64,000 nt of DNA from Rhodopseudomonas palustris HaA2 (GTDB lineage Bacteria; Pseudomonadota; Alphaproteobacteria; Rhizobiales; Xanthobacteraceae). This document shows, piece by piece, positions 33,112 to 43,309 of this stretch. A model generated the notes under the pieces. The model worked only from the letters and a program-made list of their open reading frames with translations, had not been told where the DNA came from and did no database searches. The translations under genes and the position numbers were made by a program. Each line of letters starts with the position of its first letter. The first letter of the stretch is position 1. Where the stretch lies: assembly GCF_000013365.1 (NCBI RefSeq), contig NC_007778.1, forward strand, positions 5,008,501 through 5,072,500, given 5' to 3'.

Positions 33112-34893
33112 ATGACCTATCGCGCTCCGATCGACGACATCCTGCTCTCCCTCAACCATGGCGCCGGCCTGCAAGCCGCGGTGGCGGCGGGGCATCTCGG
33201 CGACTATGACGGCGAGCTCACCGCGCAGGTGCTGGAAGAGGCCGGCAAGTTCGCCGGCGACATTCTGGCGCCGCTGAACCGGATCGGCGACAAGCACGGC
33301 ATCAAGCTGGCGCACAACGCCGTCACCACCGCGCCGGGCTGGCCGGACGCCTATCAGCGCTGGATCGCGGCGGGCTGGAATGCGGTGTCGGGCCCGGAGG
33401 ACTTCGGCGGCCAGGGCCTGCCGGGCGCGCTCAACGCGGTATGCACCGAACTCTGGGCGGCGTCGAACATGGCGTTCGGGCTGTGCCCGCTGCTGACGCT
33501 GTCGGCGATCGATGCGCTGCATGCGCACGGCAGCGACGAGTTGAAGCGCATCTATCTCGGCAAGCTGGTGTCGGGCGAATGGACCGGCACGATGCAGCTC
33601 ACCGAGCCGCAGGCCGGCTCCGACGTCGGCGCGCTGCGCACCCGCGCCGAGCGCGCGGCCGACGGCAGCTACAGGATCTTCGGCAGCAAGATCTTCATCA
33701 CCTATGGCGACCACGACATGACCGACAACATCGTGCATTTCGTGCTCGCGCGATTGCCCGATGCGCCCGCCGGCACCAAGGGCATTTCGCTGTTCCTGAT
33801 TCCGAAATTCCTGGTCAATGCCGACGGCACGCTGGGCGCGCGCAACGACATCTTCCCGAGCGGCGTCGAGCACAAGCTCGGCATCCACGCCTCGCCGACC
33901 TGCACCATGCAGATGGGCGATCAGGGCGGCGCGATCGGCTATCTGATCGGCGAGGAAAATCGCGGCATGCAGTGCATGTTCACGATGATGAATCAGGCCC
34001 GCCTCGGCGTCGGCCTCGAAGGCGTCGGCATCGCCGACCGCGCCTATCAGCAGGCCTTGGCCTATGCGCAGGAGCGCAAGCAGGGCCGCGCCATCGGTAG
34101 CGACAGCAAAGGCTCCGACCCGATCATCAAGCATCCCGACGTCAAGCGCACGCTGCTGCTGATGCGGGCGCTGACCGGCGCGGCGCGCACGATCTGCTAT
34201 TCGACCGCGGTGGCGCTGGACATCGCGGCGCGCAGCAGCGATCCGAAGGTGAAGGCCGCGGCGGCCGCGCGCGCGGCGCTGCTGACGCCGATCGCCAAGG
34301 CGTTCTCCACCGACATCGGCACCGAGGTCGCCTCGCTCGGCGTGCAGATCCACGGCGGCATGGGCTTCATCGAGGAAACCGGCGCCGCGCAGCATTATCG
34401 CGACGCGCGCATCGCGCCGATCTACGAAGGCACCAACGGCATCCAGTCGATCGATCTCGTCACCCGCAAGCTCGGCGCCCAAGGCGGCGCCTCGGTGTTC
34501 GCGCTGCTCGACGAACTATCCATCATCGTCAAGGACGTCGAAGCCTCGAACGATCCGGCGTTCGGCGCCACCGGCGTGCGGCTGCGCGACGCGCTGGGCG
34601 CGCTCGACCGCACCAGCAGATACTTGCTGGAGAAGCTCGGAGCCTCGCCGAACGACGCGCTGGCCGGCGCGACGCCGTATCTGCGGCTGTTCGGATCGAC
34701 GCTCGGCGGCTGCGCGCTGGCCGCGGAGGCGCTGGCCGCGCGCAACCTCGACGGCGCGAGCGATCCGGCGCGCGCGATCACGCTGGCGCGGTTCTTCGCC
34801 GAGACCGTCGCGGTGCAGGCGGGCGCGCTGGAGCGCAGCGTGGTCGACGCCGCCGCGGTCCTGGCCACCGCCGACGCCGTGCTGACCGCGTAG
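33112..34893 (+). CDS. Acyl-CoA dehydrogenase (long form, about 600 residues)
   Basis: A 593-residue flavoprotein that oxidises acyl-CoA to enoyl-CoA. The start TYRAPIDDILLSLNHGAG is typical of the long bacterial class with an extra C-terminal domain (also seen in DmdC-like enzymes). The FAD/substrate block is TEPQAGSDVGALRTRAER near residue 163. The catalytic Glu lies in IYEGTNGIQSIDLVTRK near residue 440. ATG 33112 is preferred to the upstream ATG at 33070 because the family starts there. It is followed by an enoyl-CoA hydratase gene, together forming two successive beta-oxidation steps. Confidence 0.9.
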   Translation: MTYRAPIDDILLSLNHGAGLQAAVAAGHLGDYDGELTAQVLEEAGKFAGDILAPLNRIGDKHGIKLAHNAVTTAPGWPDAYQRWIAAGWNAVSGPEDFGGQGLPGALNAVCTELWAASNMAFGLCPLLTLSAIDALHAHGSDELKRIYLGKLVSGEWTGTMQLTEPQAGSDVGALRTRAERAADGSYRIFGSKIFITYGDHDMTDNIVHFVLARLPDAPAGTKGISLFLIPKFLVNADGTLGARNDIFPSGVEHKLGIHASPTCTMQMGDQGGAIGYLIGEENRGMQCMFTMMNQARLGVGLEGVGIADRAYQQALAYAQERKQGRAIGSDSKGSDPIIKHPDVKRTLLLMRALTGAARTICYSTAVALDIAARSSDPKVKAAAAARAALLTPIAKAFSTDIGTEVASLGVQIHGGMGFIEETGAAQHYRDARIAPIYEGTNGIQSIDLVTRKLGAQGGASVFALLDELSIIVKDVEASNDPAFGATGVRLRDALGALDRTSRYLLEKLGASPNDALAGATPYLRLFGSTLGGCALAAEALAARNLDGASDPARAITLARFFAETVAVQAGALERSVVDAAAVLATADAVLTA

Positions 34894-34949
34894 ACGGCGA
34901 CGCATTCACGACAACCGCGCCACAATTGCGGGCTTTTGGGGGAAATGCC

Positions 34950-35711
34950 ATGTCGGACTATCTGATCGTCAGCGATGAAGACGCCGTGCGCGTGATCACC
35001 ATGCGCCGGCCGGAGAAGAAGAACGCGCTGACGCAGGACATGTATCGGGCGATGACCGCGGCGATCGACAGCGCGCAGAACGATCCGACCATCCGCTGCC
35101 TGATCATCACCGGCGGCTCCGGCGTGTTCACCGCCGGCAACGACCTCGAGGATTTCCTCAAGGCCGGCACCGATGCGAGCGGCGCGCCGCGCGTCACCGC
35201 GGCGACGGATTTTCTCTACGCGCTCGCGCGCAATACCAAGCCGCTGATCGCCGCGGTCGACGGGCTGGCGATCGGCATCGGCACCACGCTGCTGTTCCAC
35301 TGCGACTATGTGCTGGCCTCGACCTCGGCGGTGTTCTCGACGCCGTTCATCCAGCTCGGCCTGGTGCCGGAGGGCGCCTCCAGCCTGCTGGCGCCGCGCG
35401 CCATGGGCCATCACCGCGCCTTCGCCATGCTGGTGATGGGCCGCAAACTCTCCGCCGACGACGCCCGCGACGCCGGCTTCGTCAACGCCGTGGTGGCGCC
35501 CGGCCACACCGAAGAGGAAGCCATGAAAGCCGCCCGCGACATCTGCGCGCTGCCGGCCGAAGCGGTGGCGATCTCGCGCAAGCTGATCAAGCCGTCACCG
35601 ACGGATCTGATCGCGCGGATCGATCAGGAGAGCAAACTGTTCGGCGAGCGGATGAAGTCGCAGGAAGCGATCGGGGCGTTCACGCGGTTCTTTCAGAGGA
35701 AGAAGGGGTAG
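34950..35711 (+). CDS. Enoyl-CoA hydratase/isomerase family protein
   Basis: This 253-residue crotonase-fold protein has oxyanion-hole segments CLIITGGSGVFTAGNDLEDF near residue 50 and VDGLAIGIGTTLLFHCDYVL near residue 105. The second catalytic Glu position is in FIQLGLVPEGASS. It hydrates the trans-enoyl-CoA made by the preceding dehydrogenase or isomerises a double bond. GGGGGAAA lies upstream of ATG 34950, 56 bp after the dehydrogenase stop. Confidence 0.9.
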   Translation: MSDYLIVSDEDAVRVITMRRPEKKNALTQDMYRAMTAAIDSAQNDPTIRCLIITGGSGVFTAGNDLEDFLKAGTDASGAPRVTAATDFLYALARNTKPLIAAVDGLAIGIGTTLLFHCDYVLASTSAVFSTPFIQLGLVPEGASSLLAPRAMGHHRAFAMLVMGRKLSADDARDAGFVNAVVAPGHTEEEAMKAARDICALPAEAVAISRKLIKPSPTDLIARIDQESKLFGERMKSQEAIGAFTRFFQRKKG

Positions 35712-35788
35712 GCAGCGCGGGGACGATTAGTTCGCCGCGGAGAGCCCACCTCCTCGAACGACACGCCGCAAGTCGATACCCTTGGCTC

Positions 35789-35878
35789 CGTCATGCCCGG
35801 CCCTGTGCCGGGCATCCACGTCTTGGAGCGCATCGGCGTGGCAAGACGTGGATGGCCGGGACAAGCCCGGCCATGACG
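35789..35878. repeat. Palindromic intergenic repeat (CGTCATG...CATGACG class)
   Basis: CGTCATGCCCGGCC is followed by a second arm GCCGGGCATCCACGTCTT that pairs with AAGACGTGGATGGCCGGG, ending in CATGACG. This is the extragenic palindrome type widespread in Bradyrhizobiaceae. It lies between two convergent genes and can form a large hairpin. Confidence 0.8.
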
Positions 35879-35916
35879 AATGAGGGGCGTCGATTTTTTG
35901 TGCCCCTGAGCCCTAA

Positions 35917-36399
35917 CTACTTCCCCTTCCCCGCCCCGAACACCTGATCGCTGAACGGGTTCGCCGCGGGCGCTTTCAGTTCGATGAAGCCGATCTTCAG
36001 CTCGCGGTGGCAGGAATTGCAGCCGGCTGTCAGGTCGCCATAGGCTTTGACGAAGGCCTTGCTGTCTTCGGCGGCGATCGCGACGGCGAGCGCGGCGATC
36101 GGTTTGGCCATGGTGGTGACGTCGTCGACCGGCAGGCTCTGGTACAGCGAGGCGGCGTCCTGCAGCCGGGTCTTGATCTGGCGGGTCTGGTAGCCGGCGA
36201 GTTTCCAGTTGCCCGTGATGCCGGCGAACCACAGCTTGATGTGCCGCATTTGGGCGGCTTCCATCAGATCGGCGAGGCGCGAATTGCCGGGCTTGATGGC
36301 GTCGGCCTGCTGCGGCGCCGGCGGCTGCTGCGCGGCGGCGGGCGCGAGGGTGGCGAGCAGGAGCGTGGCGAGGACGAGCGTGACCGGTTTCGAGCGCAT
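35917..36399 (-). CDS. Periplasmic c-type cytochrome, single C-terminal heme
   Basis: A 160-residue protein with a signal peptide (MRSKPVTLVLATLLLATLAP, then AAAQ) and one heme-binding CNSCH motif near residue 127 in GDLTAGCNSCHRELKIGF. The predicted helical body and the heme site near the C-terminus resemble class II (cytochrome c'-like) proteins. Its redox partner is unknown. The gene stands alone, divergent from the 5'-nucleotidase gene, with a 212-bp shared upstream region. Confidence 0.85.
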   Translation of the reverse strand: MRSKPVTLVLATLLLATLAPAAAQQPPAPQQADAIKPGNSRLADLMEAAQMRHIKLWFAGITGNWKLAGYQTRQIKTRLQDAASLYQSLPVDDVTTMAKPIAALAVAIAAEDSKAFVKAYGDLTAGCNSCHRELKIGFIELKAPAANPFSDQVFGAGKGK

Positions 36400-36611
36400 G
36401 CGGCACCTGTAGAGACAATGCGCCGACCGGCGCGACGCGGACAGGTGATCATGATGCCCGCATCGGCGGTTTGCGATTCCTCAATCGTCGCCGCGTAAAC
36501 ACCCGGCAGCGGCGCTTGGCCGCGCCGATGGACGGCGCCGACGCGCCACAAACAGGTTGCCAGCGCGCCCCGCCTGAGCGATGCCCGCGCCGAGCGTAGC
36601 ACACCGGACAC

Positions 36612-38291
36612 ATGATGACCCTTTTGAAACGTCGCCTCGCCCTGCTCGCGCCCGTATTGGCGCTGGCGCTGGCCTCGACCGCGCTCCGCGCCGACGATGC
36701 GGCGACGTCGGTCGAGCTGCGGATTCTCGCGATCAATGATTTCCACGGCTATCTGCAGCCGCCGCCGGGCGGCCTGGCGCTGCCCGACCCGGCCGATCCG
36801 GACAAGAAGACCAGCGTGCCGGCCGGCGGCGCCGAGCACATGGCGACGCTGGTCCAACAGTTGCGCGCGGGACACGCCCACAGCATCTTCGTCGCCGCCG
36901 GCGACCTGATCGGCGCCAGCCCGTTTTTGTCGGCGATGTTTCACGACGAGCCGACGATCGAATCGATGTCGCTGATGGGGCTGGCGCTGTCGGCGGTCGG
37001 CAATCACGAATTCGACGAGGGCCGGACCGAGCTGCTGCGGATGCAGCACGGCGGCTGCCATCCGGTCGACGGCTGCCTCGGGCCGCATCCGTTTACCGGG
37101 GCGAAATTCCAGTATCTCGCCGCCTCGACGGTGGATACCGCGACCGGCAAGACCCTGCTGCCGGCGACCGCGGTGCGTGACTTCGGCGGCATCCCGGTCG
37201 GCTTCATCGGCCTGACGCTGAAGACGACGCCGACCATGGTGTCGCCGCCGGGCGTCGCCGGGCTGCAGTTCAGGGACGAGGCCGAGACCGTCAACGAACA
37301 GGTCGCCGAGCTGAAGGCCCGCGGCGTCGAGGCCATCGTGGTGCTGATCCACGAAGGCGGCTTTCCGACCGGCGGCATCAACGACTGTCCGGGAATCTCC
37401 GGGCCGATCGTCGAGATTGTCAGGAAGTTCGACAGGGCCGTCGACCTGGTGATCAGCGGCCACACCCACCGCGCCTACACCTGCACGATCGACGGCCGGC
37501 TGGTCACCAGCGGCGACCGGTACGGCACGCTGGTCACCGCGATCGACCTCGTGCTCGATCCCAAGACCCGCGACGTCGTCAGCGCCAGGGCTGATAATGT
37601 CGTTGTGCGCACCGAGACGCTGGCGAAGGACCCGGCGCAGACCGCGCTGATCGACAGCTACGACAGGCTCGCCGGGCCGATCGCGGCGCGGCCCGCCGGC
37701 AGCGTCACCGCAGCGGTGTCGCGGATGCCGAATGCGGCCGGCGAAAGCGCGCTCGGCGATCTGGTCGCCGACGCTCATCTCGCCGCCACGCGCGACCGCG
37801 AGACCGGCGGCGCCGAGATCGCGATCACCAATCCCGGCGGGCTGCGCGCCGATATCAACGCCGCGGAAGATGGAAAGGTGACGTTCGGCGATGTCTTCGC
37901 CGCGCAGCCGTTCCGCAATCAGCTGGTGACGATGACGCTGACCGGCGCGCAGCTCAAAGCGGCGCTGGAGCTGCAATGGCAGGATCCGGCGCGTCCGCGC
38001 ATCCTGCAGGTGTCGCGCGGCTTCAGCTATGCGTGGGACAATACCGCCGCACCGGGCGCGCGCATCGTCGCCGAGCGGATGCTGCTGCACGGCAAGCCGA
38101 TCACGGCCGAGCGCAGCTACCGCGTCACGATCAACGCCTATCTGGCCGCCGGCGGCGACGGCTTCACGCCGTTCACGCAGGGCACCGACCGCCTGACTGG
38201 CGTCTACGACGTCGACGCCCTGTTCGGCTATTTCCGGGCGCACAGCCCGATCGCGCCGGCGCCGCTGGACCGGATCTCGCGCATGAACTGA
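36612..38291 (+). CDS. Periplasmic bifunctional metallophosphatase/5'-nucleotidase
   Basis: A 559-residue exported protein (signal peptide through about residue 26). The metallophosphoesterase domain has INDFHG near residue 41, AAGDLIGASP, VGNHEFDEG and SGHTHRAY as metal-ligand motifs. The C-terminal nucleotide-binding domain contains TNPGGLRADI and AAGGDGFTPF. UshA-type enzymes dephosphorylate external nucleotides for uptake. All metal-binding motifs are present. Confidence 0.9.
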   Translation: MMTLLKRRLALLAPVLALALASTALRADDAATSVELRILAINDFHGYLQPPPGGLALPDPADPDKKTSVPAGGAEHMATLVQQLRAGHAHSIFVAAGDLIGASPFLSAMFHDEPTIESMSLMGLALSAVGNHEFDEGRTELLRMQHGGCHPVDGCLGPHPFTGAKFQYLAASTVDTATGKTLLPATAVRDFGGIPVGFIGLTLKTTPTMVSPPGVAGLQFRDEAETVNEQVAELKARGVEAIVVLIHEGGFPTGGINDCPGISGPIVEIVRKFDRAVDLVISGHTHRAYTCTIDGRLVTSGDRYGTLVTAIDLVLDPKTRDVVSARADNVVVRTETLAKDPAQTALIDSYDRLAGPIAARPAGSVTAAVSRMPNAAGESALGDLVADAHLAATRDRETGGAEIAITNPGGLRADINAAEDGKVTFGDVFAAQPFRNQLVTMTLTGAQLKAALELQWQDPARPRILQVSRGFSYAWDNTAAPGARIVAERMLLHGKPITAERSYRVTINAYLAAGGDGFTPFTQGTDRLTGVYDVDALFGYFRAHSPIAPAPLDRISRMN

Positions 38292-38502
38292 GCGGCCGCG
38301 CGCGTATCACGTAAACGTGGTGAACGTATTGCCACCGCGCGCGCTGCTGATCGAATGCAGCATTTTCTTGCGCCGGACCGTTTCCACTTTGCCGAAAGAT
38401 GCTCTAAGCCTTAAGCTGGCCTTTCGCGACACGCGACGGATAACTAGGTTGATCTGAAGTTATCGTCGTCACCACGCACCGGACGTTGCAGGCGCTCCCC
38501 GC

Positions 38503-39432
38503 ATGACCACGCTCTTTCTGACCCATTCCGCGTGTCTCGAGCATCACACGCCGGAGGGCCATCCCGAACGCGCCGAGCGGCTGATCGCCGTCAACGAGGC
38601 GCTGACCGCGGAGCGGTTTTCGATGCTGTCGCGCGGCGAGGCGCCGATCGGCTCGCTCGAGCACATCGCGCTGTGCCACACCGATCACCACATCGTCGAG
38701 ATGCGCCACATGGCGCCCTCGACCGGCATCGTCTATGTCGACGGCGACACCTCGATGTCGCCGGGCACGTTCGAAGCCGCGTTGCGCGGCGTCGGCGGCG
38801 CGGTGTCGGCGGTCGACGCGGTGATGAAGGGCTCGGCCGCCAACGCCTTCGTGGCGACGAGGCCGCCCGGTCACCACGCTGAAGTCACCAAGCCGATGGG
38901 CTTCTGCTTCTTCGGCAACGCCGCGATCGCGGCGCGCTATGCGCAACGCAAATACGGCATCGAACGCGCCGCGGTGGTGGATTTCGACGTCCACCACGGC
39001 AACGGCACGCAGGACATCTTCTGGGGCGACCGCACCGTGATGTACTGTTCGACGCACCAGATGCCGCTGTTCCCCGGCACCGGCTCGGCCGGCGAGCGCG
39101 GAGAGCACGACAACATCGTCAACGCGCCGCTGGCCTCGGAAGACGGCGGCAAGGAGTTCCGTTTCGCGTTCGAGACCGTGATCCTGCCGCAGCTCACGCG
39201 GTTCGCGCCGGAACTGATCGTGATCTCCGCCGGCTTCGACGCGCACTACCGCGATCCGCTGGCCAGCCTCAATCTCAAGGCCGAAGACTTCACCTGGGTG
39301 ACGCAGAAGCTGATGGAGGTCGCCGACAAGACCGCGGGCGGCCGCATTGTCTCGGTGCTCGAGGGCGGCTATGACTTGCAGGGCCTGAGTGAATCGGTCG
39401 CCGCTCATGTCGGCGCGCTGATGGGCGCCTGA
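38503..39432 (+). CDS. Histone deacetylase-like amidohydrolase (AcuC/HDAC superfamily)
   Basis: This 309-residue cytoplasmic zinc hydrolase has the tandem-His motif in TRPPGHHAEVTKPMGFC near residue 126, zinc ligands in VVDFDVHHGNGTQDIFW and ISAGFDAHYRDPLA, and a C-terminal VLEGGYDLQGL. Bacterial members remove acetyl or other acyl groups from lysine or polyamines. The biological substrate here is not evident. It precedes xseB by 71 bp. Confidence 0.9.
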   Translation: MTTLFLTHSACLEHHTPEGHPERAERLIAVNEALTAERFSMLSRGEAPIGSLEHIALCHTDHHIVEMRHMAPSTGIVYVDGDTSMSPGTFEAALRGVGGAVSAVDAVMKGSAANAFVATRPPGHHAEVTKPMGFCFFGNAAIAARYAQRKYGIERAAVVDFDVHHGNGTQDIFWGDRTVMYCSTHQMPLFPGTGSAGERGEHDNIVNAPLASEDGGKEFRFAFETVILPQLTRFAPELIVISAGFDAHYRDPLASLNLKAEDFTWVTQKLMEVADKTAGGRIVSVLEGGYDLQGLSESVAAHVGALMGA

Positions 39433-39503
39433 CCGGCGCCTCCGCCTCGACGGCTCACAACAACAAGCCGCCGGCCGCGCCGCGGCGCATCCAGGAGCCG
39501 CCG

Positions 39504-39755
39504 ATGGCCGACGCCGCCCCCGCCGATGTCAAGAAGCTGAGCTTCGAGCGCGCGATGGAGGAACTCGAAACCATCGTCAAGCGGCTCGAGGACGGCAAGG
39601 TTCCGCTGGAGGAGTCGGTCGCGATCTACGAGCGCGGCGAGGCGCTGAAGCGGCGCTGCGAGGAACTGCTGCGCCAGGCCGAGGCCCGCGTGGACAAGAT
39701 TACCACCGATGCCCAGGGGCAGCCGGTCGGAACCGAGCCGCTCGACGTCCAGTAG
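39504..39755 (+). CDS. xseB: Exodeoxyribonuclease VII small subunit
   Basis: An 83-residue helical protein with the XseB signature LSFERAMEELETIVKRLEDG and EESVAIYERGEALKRRCEEL. Together with XseA it degrades single-stranded DNA; xseA is not in the window. It lies upstream of dxs, a linkage seen in many proteobacteria. Confidence 0.93.
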   Translation: MADAAPADVKKLSFERAMEELETIVKRLEDGKVPLEESVAIYERGEALKRRCEELLRQAEARVDKITTDAQGQPVGTEPLDVQ

Positions 39756-40253
39756 AGCATTTTCGGGCTATTTCGATAGGATTCCGCGCGAAATGCGCCC
39801 CAGATGCGACCTGACAGGTCGTTCAGGAAACTGACAGCTTCCATCCGTCTTAGCTGATCCAGAACCGCCCGCCGCCGGTCTCGAAACCGTGACCGACAGG
39901 CAACAACCCGCTTCGGAAATTCGTGGATCAACCTTATTGGCCGAAAGTTTACGCAGGCTGGCCAGGCGTTAGGCAGCCCATGGTTGGCTTTGAATTCAGC
40001 TTTGTGTAAAGGTATGAACTTATGTGCCGCGCGTGACACAAATGCCCAATGGCAGTGTCAGGTTCGGTGGACGTGTGCTGCCGCAATAAAGTGATCCAGA
40101 TCACTTCGACTGATCGAGGCGCACCTTACGCTTTGATCGTTGATTTTCTCCTGCACAAGGAGGCGGAAGCCAGGTGGGCTCCCGTGAATTGGACAAGTTC
40201 GGACCATTCGTCGCGGGCCTCACCACCCCCATAGTCAAGACTGGAAGATCGCC
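39756..40253 (+). other. 500-bp gene-free region upstream of dxs
   Basis: No gene is supported. It contains the dxs promoter region, a symmetrical CRP/FNR-like site (listed separately) and an inverted TGACAC/GTGTCA pair near 40034-40060. Open frames here are short and without resemblance. Confidence 0.5.
40089..40106. promoter_or_regulatory. CRP/FNR-family type palindrome upstream of dxs
   Basis: AAGTGATC-CA-GATCACTT, an 18-bp palindrome. Its core fits both GTGA-N6-TCAC (CRP) and TGAT-N4-ATCA (FNR/FixK). It lies 148 bp before the dxs start. Confidence 0.55.
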
Positions 40254-42179
40254 GTGACCGAATTGAGTAAAACGCCGCTTCTCGACACCATCCGCACACC
40301 GGACGATCTGCGCAAGCTCCGCATCGACCAGGTCCAGCAGGTTGCCGACGAATTGCGGCAGGAAACCATCGACGCGGTCTCGGTCACGGGCGGCCATTTC
40401 GGCGCCGGCCTCGGCGTCGTCGAACTGACCACGGCGATCCACTACGTCTTCGATACGCCGCGCGACCGCCTGATCTGGGACGTCGGCCATCAGGCCTATC
40501 CGCACAAGATCCTGACCGGCCGCCGCGACCGCATCCGCACGCTGCGCACCGCCGGCGGGCTGTCCGGCTTCACCAAGCGCACCGAGAGCGACTACGATCC
40601 GTTCGGCGCCGCGCATTCCTCGACCTCGATCTCCGCCGGCCTCGGCATGGCGGTGGCGCGCGACCTCGCCGGCGGGACCAACAACGTCATCGCGGTGATC
40701 GGCGACGGTTCGATCTCGGCCGGCATGGCCTACGAGGCGATGAACAACGCCGGCGCGATGAACTCCCGTCTTATCGTCATTCTCAATGACAACAACATGT
40801 CGATCGCGCCCCCGGTCGGCGCCATGTCGGCCTATCTGTCGCGGCTGTATTCGGGCAAGACCTACCGCTCGCTGCGCGAGGCCGGCAAGCAGATCGGCAA
40901 GCACCTGCCGAAGCTGATCGCCGACCGTGCCGCCCGCGCCGAGGAATATTCCCGCGGCTTCATGATGGGCGGCGGCACGCTGTTCGAGGAACTCGGCTTC
41001 TATTACGTCGGCCCGATCGACGGCCACAATCTCGATCATCTGCTGCCGATCCTGCAGAACGTCCGCGATGCCGAGACCGGCCCGTTCCTGATCCATGTCG
41101 TCACGCAGAAGGGCAAGGGCTACGCCCCGGCCGAAGCCGCGTCCGACAAGTATCACGCGGTGGTCAAGTTCGACATCGCCACCGGCACCCAGGCCAAGGC
41201 CAAGTCGAACGCGCCGTCCTATCAGAACGTGTTCGGCCAGAGCCTGGTCAAGGAAGCCGCCAAGGACGACAAGGTCGTCGGCATCACCGCGGCGATGCCG
41301 TCGGGCACCGGCATCGACATCTTCGAGAAGGCCTTCCCGGACCGCACCTTCGACGTCGGCATCGCCGAGCAGCACGCGGTGACTTTCGCGGCCGGCCTCG
41401 CCACCGAGGGCTTCAAGCCGTTCTGCGCGATCTACTCGACCTTCCTGCAGCGCGGTTACGACCAGATCGTCCACGACGTCGCGATCCAGAGCCTGCCGGT
41501 TCGCTTCGCGATCGACCGCGCCGGCCTCGTCGGCGCCGACGGCGCGACCCATGCGGGCTCGTTCGACAACGCTTATCTCGGCTGCCTGCCGAATTTCGTG
41601 ATCATGGCCGCCTCCGACGAGGCCGAGCTGGTGCACATGGTGGCGACGCAAGTCGCGATCAACGACCGGCCGAGCGCGGTGCGCTATCCGCGCGGCGAAG
41701 GCCGCGGCGTCGAGATGCCGGATGTCGGCGTCCCGCTCGAGATCGGCAAGGGCCGCGTCATTCGCCAGGGCAACAAGGTCGCGCTGCTGTCGTTCGGCAC
41801 GAGGCTCGCCGAGTGCGAAAAGGCCGCCGAGGAACTGGCGACGCTCGGTCTCTCCACCACCGTCGCCGATGCCCGCTTCATGAAGCCGCTCGACGTCGAT
41901 CTGGTGATCAAGCTCGCCAACGAGCACGAGATCCTGATCACCATCGAGGAAGGCTCGATCGGCGGCTTCGGCAGCCACGTGATGCAGACGCTGTCCGACC
42001 ACGGCAAGCTCGACGGCGAGGTCAAGATGCGGGCGATGGTGCTGCCCGACGTGTTCCTCGACCACGACACGCCCGCGGCGATGTACGCCGCCGCCGGCCT
42101 CGACGCCAAGGCGATCGTCAAGAAGGTGTTCGAAGCGCTCGGCAAGGAACACGCCGCCGAGACCGTCAAGCTGGCGTAA
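40254..42179 (+). CDS. dxs: 1-deoxy-D-xylulose-5-phosphate synthase
   Basis: This 641-residue thiamine-diphosphate enzyme condenses pyruvate and glyceraldehyde-3-phosphate, the first step of the non-mevalonate isoprenoid pathway that feeds carotenoid, bacteriochlorophyll and quinone tails. Seen are [20 protein letters not shown], the TPP/metal motif [18 protein letters not shown] and the transketolase pyrimidine domain with [18 protein letters not shown]. The start is GTG at 40254 ([13 protein letters not shown]), with GGAAG upstream. Length is normal. Confidence 0.96.
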   Translation: MTELSKTPLLDTIRTPDDLRKLRIDQVQQVADELRQETIDAVSVTGGHFGAGLGVVELTTAIHYVFDTPRDRLIWDVGHQAYPHKILTGRRDRIRTLRTAGGLSGFTKRTESDYDPFGAAHSSTSISAGLGMAVARDLAGGTNNVIAVIGDGSISAGMAYEAMNNAGAMNSRLIVILNDNNMSIAPPVGAMSAYLSRLYSGKTYRSLREAGKQIGKHLPKLIADRAARAEEYSRGFMMGGGTLFEELGFYYVGPIDGHNLDHLLPILQNVRDAETGPFLIHVVTQKGKGYAPAEAASDKYHAVVKFDIATGTQAKAKSNAPSYQNVFGQSLVKEAAKDDKVVGITAAMPSGTGIDIFEKAFPDRTFDVGIAEQHAVTFAAGLATEGFKPFCAIYSTFLQRGYDQIVHDVAIQSLPVRFAIDRAGLVGADGATHAGSFDNAYLGCLPNFVIMAASDEAELVHMVATQVAINDRPSAVRYPRGEGRGVEMPDVGVPLEIGKGRVIRQGNKVALLSFGTRLAECEKAAEELATLGLSTTVADARFMKPLDVDLVIKLANEHEILITIEEGSIGGFGSHVMQTLSDHGKLDGEVKMRAMVLPDVFLDHDTPAAMYAAAGLDAKAIVKKVFEALGKEHAAETVKLA

Positions 42180-42204
42180 GCGCCACGACGCTTCCGACTC
42201 TCTT

Positions 42205-42352
42205 CACCCTCCCCTGGAGGGGGAGGGTCGGCGGGTAGCGCGCGAAGCGCGGTGCCCGCCGGGGTGGGGTGAGCCGCGAGCACTGCGGATGAACTCTTCG
42301 CCACCCCAACCCGCTCGCTGCGCGAGCGACCCTCCCCCTCCAGGGGAGGGTG
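42205..42352. repeat. Palindromic repeat with 26-bp perfect terminal inverted repeats
   Basis: The left arm (42205-42230) begins CACCCTCCCCTGGAGG, and the right arm (42327-42352) is its exact complement. The inside contains smaller stems (GCGCGAAGCGC; GCTCGCTGCGCGAGC). It sits 25 bp after the dxs stop and related elements follow other genes in this window, so it may also terminate transcription. Confidence 0.8.
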
Positions 42353-42511
42353 ATGTTCGCGGCGACCGCTAGCTTTCAGGTGCGATCGCCGCCACGCGCG
42401 GGGAGAGGTGTACTCAACGCTCTCACGGATCATGAAGATCCACCTCGTCGCTGCCGATGTCCTGCACCTGACGCTCTGGAGATCGGCGATGACGTTCCCA
42501 TCGGGCTGAGC

Positions 42512-43252
42512 ATGGCCAAGCCGACCGATCCATCGCCCCGCAAGCGCGCCGACGTCGTGCTGGTCGAGCGCGGCCTGTTCGAGAGCCGCGCCCGCGCGCA
42601 GGCGGCGATCGAGGCCGGGCTGGTGTTCGCCGACGGCAAGCAAGTTACCAAGGTGTCCGAACAGATCCCGCTCGACGCCGCGCTCGACGCGCAGCCGGCG
42701 CATCCGTGGGTGTCGCGCGGCGGGGTCAAGCTCGCCGGCGCGCTGGAGCGCTATCCGATCGCCATCGAGGATCACGTCTGCCTCGACGTCGGCGCCTCGA
42801 CCGGCGGATTCACCGAAGTACTGCTCGCCGACGGCGCCGCGCTGGTGTTCGCGGTCGATGTCGGCCGCGATCAGTTGCATCCGTCGCTGCGCGGCCACCC
42901 CCGGATCGTGTCGATGGAAGCCACCGACATCCGCAGCCTGGAGGGCAAACGGCTGCCGCAGCGGCCCGACGTGGTGGTGATCGATGCCAGCTTCATCTCG
43001 CTGAAACTGGTGCTGCCCGCCGCATTGTCGCTGGCCGCCGCGCCGATGAGCCTCCTGGCGCTGATCAAGCCGCAATTCGAGGTGCCGTCGAAACACGGCA
43101 TCGTCCGCGACGCCGAAGCGCATCGCGCGGTGATCGACGACATCACCGCCTTCGCGGCCTCGCTCGGCTGCACCGATATCGCCGTGTTCGCCTCGCCGAT
43201 CGCGGGCGGCGACGGCAATATCGAGTTCTTCCTCGGCGCACGCAGGGGTTGA
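42512..43252 (+). CDS. tlyA: TlyA-family rRNA methyltransferase (S4 domain plus FtsJ-type methylase)
   Basis: A 246-residue protein. The N-terminal S4 RNA-binding domain is residues about 10-70 (RADVVLVERGLFESRARAQA, then VSRGGVKLAGALE). The Rossmann methylase has DVGASTGGFTEVLLADGA near residue 95, VVVIDASFISLK and ALIKPQFEVP. Family members 2'-O-methylate 16S/23S rRNA and were first named hemolysins. ATG 42512 is chosen; the open frame to 42350 extends into the palindromic repeat. In many bacteria this gene follows dxs, as here. Confidence 0.9.
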   Translation: MAKPTDPSPRKRADVVLVERGLFESRARAQAAIEAGLVFADGKQVTKVSEQIPLDAALDAQPAHPWVSRGGVKLAGALERYPIAIEDHVCLDVGASTGGFTEVLLADGAALVFAVDVGRDQLHPSLRGHPRIVSMEATDIRSLEGKRLPQRPDVVVIDASFISLKLVLPAALSLAAAPMSLLALIKPQFEVPSKHGIVRDAEAHRAVIDDITAFAASLGCTDIAVFASPIAGGDGNIEFFLGARRG

Positions 43253-43309
43253 GTTTCATATTCTTGCACGTCGTGATCCGATGGTCACGCTGCAGCCGCA
43301 AGTTGGGCT

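Noticed and set aside
36264-38243. A 659-residue minus-strand open frame opposite the 5'-nucleotidase gene
   Set aside because: Arg/Asp/Gln-rich antisense frame without motifs. The nucleotidase has signal peptide and metal motifs.
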